Source: DASXHY01 sp035552155 (GTDB lineage: Bacteria > Verrucomicrobiota > Verrucomicrobiia > Limisphaerales > DASXHY01). From it: a stretch of DNA of 64,000 bases. The notes below the pieces were generated by a model. That model saw nothing but the letters and a program-made list of their open reading frames with translations, did no database searches and was not told where the DNA came from. Location: contig DASZLX010000050.1 in assembly GCA_035552155.1 (NCBI GenBank), positions 310,001 through 374,000 on the forward strand, given 5' to 3'. Shown here one piece after another: positions 60,320-64,000 of this stretch (positions within the stretch are counted from its first letter, which is position 1; each line of letters starts with the position of its first letter). A program made the translations under genes and the position numbers.

Positions 60320-61702
60320 TTACTCTCCAACCTGTTTCTTGATCGCTTCCAATATTTTCGCGCTCCACTTTTCCAGCGAGGCTTTGTCGCGGCCTTCCAG
60401 GAGCAAGCGCGCTTTCGGTTCCGTGCCGGAATAGCGCAACAACAACCGGCCGCCCTGCGCTTTCAATTCCGTTTCGGCTTCGGCCACCAGCTTGTTGACG
60501 CCGTCCAATTCTTCAAACGGCTTCTTTTCGCGCACGCGAACGTTGGTGACCAACTGCGGAAAACGCGTCCAGCATTTCGCCAAGCGCGACAGCGGCATGT
60601 CCCGCGACTTCATGATGCGCAACATCTGCAACGCGGCCACCAAACCGTCGCCGGTTGTTCCATAATCGCGGAAAATCATGTGGCCGCTCTGCTCGCCGCC
60701 GAGGTTGAAGCCGTTGCGCAGCATTTCATCGATGACGTTTTTATCGCCGACCGCGGTGCGGATGATCTGGCCACCGGCCTGGTTGATGGTGGCTTCCAGT
60801 CCGGCATTGCTCATGACGGTGCTGACGACGGTTTTTTCGCCGAGCGTTCCCTGCGCCAGCATCTCCAAACCGGCTATGGCCATGATGTCGTCGCCATCGA
60901 TCATGGCGCCGGTTTCATCGCACAATAAAACGCGGTCCGCGTCGCCGTCGTGCGCGATGCCGAGACAAGCCTGGTGCTCGCGCACTTTCCGGCACATTTG
61001 CTCGGGATGCATGGAGCCGCAATCCTTGTTGATGTTCATGCCGTCCGGTTGGTCGCCGTAAACGACGACTTCCGCGCCGAGTTCGCGTAAAACGCAGGGT
61101 GTGGATTTGTAAGCCGCGCCGTGCGCGCAATCCACGACCACGCGCATCCCCTCCAGGTTCATGCCGCGCGGGAACGAGGATTTCGCATATTCGATGTAGC
61201 GGCCGAGCGCGTCGTCGATACGGACCGCTTTGCCGATGGCTTCGGCGGTGGGGCGGATGGTTTCGATTTCGCCGCTGAAAACGAGATGCTCAATCTGGTC
61301 CTCAACTTTGTCATCGAGCTTGTAGCCGTCCGCGCGAAAAAATTTGATGCCGTTGTCGGCGTAAGGATTGTGCGAGGCGGTAATGACAATGCCGGCATCC
61401 GCGCGCAGGCTGCGAGTCACGTAGGCCACGCCAGGCGTCGGCAGCGGTCCGATGAACAGCACATCCACGCCCATGGAGAGAATTCCTGAAGAGATGGCGT
61501 TTTCCAGCATGTAACCCGAAAGCCGCGTGTCCTTGCCGAGCACGATCTTGTGCCGGCCGCGGCCGCGGGCCTGCGACTCGAGATTCTTGAAAACGTGCCC
61601 GGCGGCGCGCCCGAGCCGCAGCGCGGTTTCGGCCGTGACCGGTTCAATGTTAGCGACGCCACGGACGCCATCTGTGCCAAATATTTTTTTGGGAGGGTTC
61701 AT
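60320..61702 (-). CDS. glmM: Phosphoglucosamine mutase
   Basis: Interconverts glucosamine-6- and -1-phosphate for peptidoglycan and lipopolysaccharide precursors. The 460-residue protein begins with KKIFGTDGVRGVANIEPVT and has the phosphoserine loop GIVITASHNPYADNGIKFF, the metal loop GIAHDGDADRVLLCDE and the substrate loop GGEQSGHMIFRDYGTTGDG. The C-terminal phosphate-binding loop is LLRYSGTEPKARLLLEG. The sequence is complete. It is the last gene of folP-cdaA-cdaR-glmM; its start abuts the stop of cdaR. cdaA-cdaR-glmM is a well-known c-di-AMP arrangement. Confidence 0.96.
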   Translation of the reverse strand: MNPPKKIFGTDGVRGVANIEPVTAETALRLGRAAGHVFKNLESQARGRGRHKIVLGKDTRLSGYMLENAISSGILSMGVDVLFIGPLPTPGVAYVTRSLRADAGIVITASHNPYADNGIKFFRADGYKLDDKVEDQIEHLVFSGEIETIRPTAEAIGKAVRIDDALGRYIEYAKSSFPRGMNLEGMRVVVDCAHGAAYKSTPCVLRELGAEVVVYGDQPDGMNINKDCGSMHPEQMCRKVREHQACLGIAHDGDADRVLLCDETGAMIDGDDIMAIAGLEMLAQGTLGEKTVVSTVMSNAGLEATINQAGGQIIRTAVGDKNVIDEMLRNGFNLGGEQSGHMIFRDYGTTGDGLVAALQMLRIMKSRDMPLSRLAKCWTRFPQLVTNVRVREKKPFEELDGVNKLVAEAETELKAQGGRLLLRYSGTEPKARLLLEGRDKASLEKWSAKILEAIKKQVGE

Positions 61703-62122
61703 TTAATTCCTGGGAGACACGCGCACTTCCACCGCGTCCGGCGTGAGCTGGGTATAGGAGATTCCCGGTGGCAAAATCAACTGGACGCGGCGGCTGAGGC
61801 CATCAGCCGCTTCGACGCCGCTCAAATCCACAATCGCGCGGATGTCCTCCGCCCCGATGCTTTTCAGCAACTTCGGATCCCCGCGCAAGGTCACCTGGAC
61901 CTGGGCGGGATCCACCGTGACGGTGCGCCCGTCCACCGGGGGCACGTCCAGCGGCACAGCCAATACTTTCTCGTCCACGGCGCGCCCGATGAGCGCGGCC
62001 AGGGGAGAGACTTCCTTGCTGATGCTGAATTGCACGGTGAGCCAGATCAAAATCGCGAGTACCAGCGAGAATAATTTCAGCCAGAAATCCTTCACCACGA
62101 GATTGCGAACAAAAACAATCAT
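61703..62122 (-). CDS. cdaR: YbbR-domain protein, CdaR-like regulator
   Basis: A 139-residue membrane-anchored protein. An N-terminal helix (VVKDFWLKLFSLVLAILIWL) precedes at least one YbbR domain with KEVSPLAALIGRAVDEKV, VPPVDGRTVTVDPAQVQVTLRG and EDIRAIVDLSGVEAADG. Homologues in Firmicutes bind and regulate CdaA. This copy is short (Bacillus CdaR has four YbbR domains). It starts at ATG 62122, overlapping the cdaA stop in ATGA, and abuts glmM. Confidence 0.85.
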   Translation of the reverse strand: MIVFVRNLVVKDFWLKLFSLVLAILIWLTVQFSISKEVSPLAALIGRAVDEKVLAVPLDVPPVDGRTVTVDPAQVQVTLRGDPKLLKSIGAEDIRAIVDLSGVEAADGLSRRVQLILPPGISYTQLTPDAVEVRVSPRN

Positions 62123-62991
62123 TTGGCGGCCTGGGTAGAGGTGGCCTGGGTGGATTGCGTCTTGGTTATCTCGGCCGGAGCCGGGCTGACCCGGATTTTT
62201 GCAACCGTGCGGAACCAGCCCAGCCAATTACGCTTGGCGTGGCTGACCAGCACGGAAGTCAGAAAAGCCCGCAACGCCTCCAGCGTGACCCCGCGCACGA
62301 ACTGGCCCTTGTAAGCGTAGGAAATCGCGCCCGTCTCTTCCGACACCGCCACCACGATCGCATCCGTTTCCTCGCTCAATCCAATCGCGGCGCGATGGCG
62401 CGTGCCGAGGGACTTGTTCAAATCCTGCCGTTGCGTCAGCGGAAAAATGCACGCCGCGTAAGCGATCCGGTCGCCCTTGATGATGACTCCGCCGTCGTGA
62501 ATGGCGTTGTTCGGGAAGAAGATGGTTTCCAACATTTCCGGCGTCGCTTCGCAATCGACGTGGATGCCCGATTCGACCGCTTCCTGGAGTTGGATGGATT
62601 GCTCGATCGCGATGAGTGCGCCGATTTTGACATCCGCCAGCCGCTCGCAGGTTTGGATGATGACCTCGATATTTTCGCGCTGCTCGCCGGCGGTGGCGAA
62701 GAGGGGAAGATTGCCCAACTCGGCCAGCATGCGCCGGAGTTCCGGTTGAAAAATGACTACCACGGCCACGGCGAGGAAGGCGGAAAAGGCGCCCAAAATC
62801 CATTGCAAAACTTCAAGGTGCAGCAGGCGCGTCACGATGAGCGATGTCAAGAAAACGACCAGAAAGCCCGTCACGACCGGCGCGCCGCGCGTGCCGCGCA
62901 CGAAGCGAAAGACATAGTAAATTCCGACCGTGAGGATCAGAATTTCCAGCGCGGGCCGCCAGGCAGCTTCAAGATGTTCGATAAATTCCAC
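62119..62991 (-). CDS. cdaA: Diadenylate cyclase
   Basis: Makes the second messenger c-di-AMP from two ATP. The 290-residue protein has an N-terminal membrane region with three helices (LEILILTVGIYYVFRFV, GFLVVFLTSLIVTRLL, FSAFLAVAVVVIF) and the DAC domain with the motifs IHDGGVIIKGDRI (DGG in place of the usual DGA) and GTRHRAAIGLSEE (RHR). The start is a GTG at 62991, 1 bp after the folP stop. The C-terminal tail is Thr/Gln-rich and disordered. Confidence 0.94.
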   Translation of the reverse strand: MEFIEHLEAAWRPALEILILTVGIYYVFRFVRGTRGAPVVTGFLVVFLTSLIVTRLLHLEVLQWILGAFSAFLAVAVVVIFQPELRRMLAELGNLPLFATAGEQRENIEVIIQTCERLADVKIGALIAIEQSIQLQEAVESGIHVDCEATPEMLETIFFPNNAIHDGGVIIKGDRIAYAACIFPLTQRQDLNKSLGTRHRAAIGLSEETDAIVVAVSEETGAISYAYKGQFVRGVTLEALRAFLTSVLVSHAKRNWLGWFRTVAKIRVSPAPAEITKTQSTQATSTQAAK

Positions 62992-62992
62992 G

Positions 62993-63832
62993 TCACTTCG
63001 AACGGGTCAAAATGGCTTCGGTCATGCGCACCGCCTGCAATGTCTCCGCAACATCATGCGTGCGAATGATTTGCGCTCCCGCTTCCACTGCGAGGGCCGC
63101 GCACGCGAGTGCCGCCGGCAACCGGTCTGGAGTTTCCGCCCCCAATAACTTCCCGATGAAGGATTTCCGCGAAACTCCCAGCAATAATGGCCGCGCTAAC
63201 TTTGTAAAACTTCGCAGCGTTCCAAGCAACAGCAAATTATGTTCCAGTGTTTTTCCAAAACCAATTCCCACGTCCACTATAACTTGCTCCCGCGCGATTC
63301 CGCAATCGCCCAGTCTCGCGATTTTGCCGGAAAAAAATTCAGCGACCTCGCGTGCCACATCCGCATACACGGGATGCACGTGCATCGTTTGCGGCGTGCC
63401 CTGCATGTGCATGAGCACGTATCCGGCGCCCGATTCGGCGACCACGCGCGCCATGGCGTCGTCCTCGCGATTGGCCGCCACGTCGTTCACGATGCTTGCG
63501 CCGGCGGTAATCGCCGCGCGAGCCACCGCGGGTTTCATCGTGTCGATCGAGATGGGAATTTTGACGCGCGCGGCCAGTTGTTCGATGACGGGAATGACGC
63601 GGCGCAACTCCTCAGCCTCGCCGACCGGCGTCGCGCGCGGGCGGCTGGATTCGCCGCCGATATCGAGGATTTCCGCGCCTTGCGCCGCCAGCTTCAAGCC
63701 CTGTTCCACCGCCGCCGAGGCATCGAAAAATTTTCCGCCGTCGGAAAATGAATCCGGCGTCACGTTCACCACGCCCATGATGAGCGCCGGTCGCGGGAAA
63801 ACGAATTCAAATTGGCGGGCGCGGAGGAGCAT
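62993..63832 (-). CDS. folP: Dihydropteroate synthase
   Basis: Condenses 6-hydroxymethyl-dihydropterin pyrophosphate with p-aminobenzoate in folate synthesis; the target of sulfonamides. The 279-residue protein has LIMGVVNVTPDSFSDGGKFF, GAEILDIGGESSRP, IPISIDTMKPAVARAAITAGASIVNDV and the C-terminal TRSK-less end RMTEAILTRSK. The pterin- and phosphate-binding motifs are intact. It is the first gene of the operon with cdaA, cdaR and glmM, a common order in many bacteria. Confidence 0.95.
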   Translation of the reverse strand: MLLRARQFEFVFPRPALIMGVVNVTPDSFSDGGKFFDASAAVEQGLKLAAQGAEILDIGGESSRPRATPVGEAEELRRVIPVIEQLAARVKIPISIDTMKPAVARAAITAGASIVNDVAANREDDAMARVVAESGAGYVLMHMQGTPQTMHVHPVYADVAREVAEFFSGKIARLGDCGIAREQVIVDVGIGFGKTLEHNLLLLGTLRSFTKLARPLLLGVSRKSFIGKLLGAETPDRLPAALACAALAVEAGAQIIRTHDVAETLQAVRMTEAILTRSK

Positions 63833-63929
63833 TTAGTTGCTTGTTCTTCGTCAATTGCCCGTGCGCAGTTTTCAATTTGTCCACGAGGCGCGCCGCCGCA
63901 TCGATGTCTGTGCCATCGTTTAATCTGGA

Positions 63930-64000
63930 TTACCCATTGGCGGGCTGGATCAACTCGATCTCATATCCCTCCGGTGCGTCAATAAAAGCGAAGACAGAGC
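63930..64000 (-). CDS. 3' end of a glyoxalase-type (VOC) gene, cut by window
   Basis: The minus strand from the window edge reads SVFAFIDAPEGYEIELIQPANG then TAA. The FIDAPEGYEIELIQ pattern (F..DP.G..IEL.Q) is the C-terminal metal-ligand strand of glyoxalase/VOC proteins such as lactoylglutathione lyase. Only 23 codons are visible, so the subfamily is uncertain. Confidence 0.6.
   Translation of the reverse strand, partial: SVFAFIDAPEGYEIELIQPANG

Noticed and set aside
63845..63929. Open frame DGTDIDAAARLVDKLK... between the glyoxalase end and folP
   Set aside because: Continues the glyoxalase frame after its stop codon and looks protein-like, but has no start codon of its own and I recognise no family. 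A stop-codon readthrough or sequencing error cannot be judged from this window.

Overview
The window is a piece of a chromosome from what looks like a Verrucomicrobiota bacterium, probably the Pedosphaera/Limisphaerales side. That placement is inferred from gene content and style: a c-di-AMP operon, basic DUF6496-type and DUF2934-type proteins, small toxin-antitoxin-like pairs, many FkbM and glycosyltransferase genes, secreted beta-propeller/SGNH proteins, and many short palindromic intergenic elements. I could not run any database search.

Region 1 (1-19.8 kb) is mostly housekeeping and signalling. It holds nnr (cut by the window edge), a small ORF pair, a propeller-type sensor kinase with its response regulator, nadB, a VapBC-type module, panC, rmuC, ridA, two small DUF proteins, pheS, rplT and rpmI with a clear promoter and terminator, a DJ-1/PfpI protein, a PEBP protein, an EamA exporter with an attenuator-like leader, and a PAS histidine kinase paired with an NtrC-type regulator.

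Region 2 (19.8-47.1 kb) is a long surface-polysaccharide locus. It has GT39-like membrane proteins, one GT2, five GT4, one GT61 and one GT9 glycosyltransferase, FkbM and other methyltransferases, a Wzx-like flippase, an O-antigen-ligase/polymerase-like protein, an acyltransferase-3 protein, a GMC oxidoreductase with a ferredoxin-like cysteine cluster, an SDR protein and a strong homologue of GDP-mannose 3,5-epimerase. Gene orientation changes often. At least two gene remnants mark past rearrangement, one of them a duplicated 5' end of a glycosyltransferase gene. Two more glycosyltransferases lie at 56-58 kb.

Region 3 (47.1-55.9 kb) is accessory: a long empty stretch, an XRE regulator next to a perfect palindrome, a translationally coupled pair of secreted proteins (the first with a His/Cys arrangement like clan CD cysteine peptidases), a small lipoprotein and a large secreted protein with two SGNH hydrolase domains.

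Region 4 (58.2-64 kb) has tRNA-Arg(UCG), an MFS exporter with a second attenuator-like leader, a MITE-like element, and the operon folP-cdaA-cdaR-glmM, followed by the 3' end of a glyoxalase-type gene at the window edge.

The observations I rate highest are: (i) two unrelated exporter genes, at 15.5-16.6 kb and 58.3-59.8 kb, each preceded by a short ORF, an intrinsic terminator and a segment able to pair with the terminator stem, which is the layout of ribosome-mediated attenuation; (ii) several non-autonomous inverted-repeat elements, two of which contain the stop codon of the neighbouring gene, plus in-frame repeat-like inserts inside pheS and a histidine kinase; (iii) a 9-bp periodic repeat shared by two operon-internal spacers; (iv) the candidate secreted peptidase-like pair.
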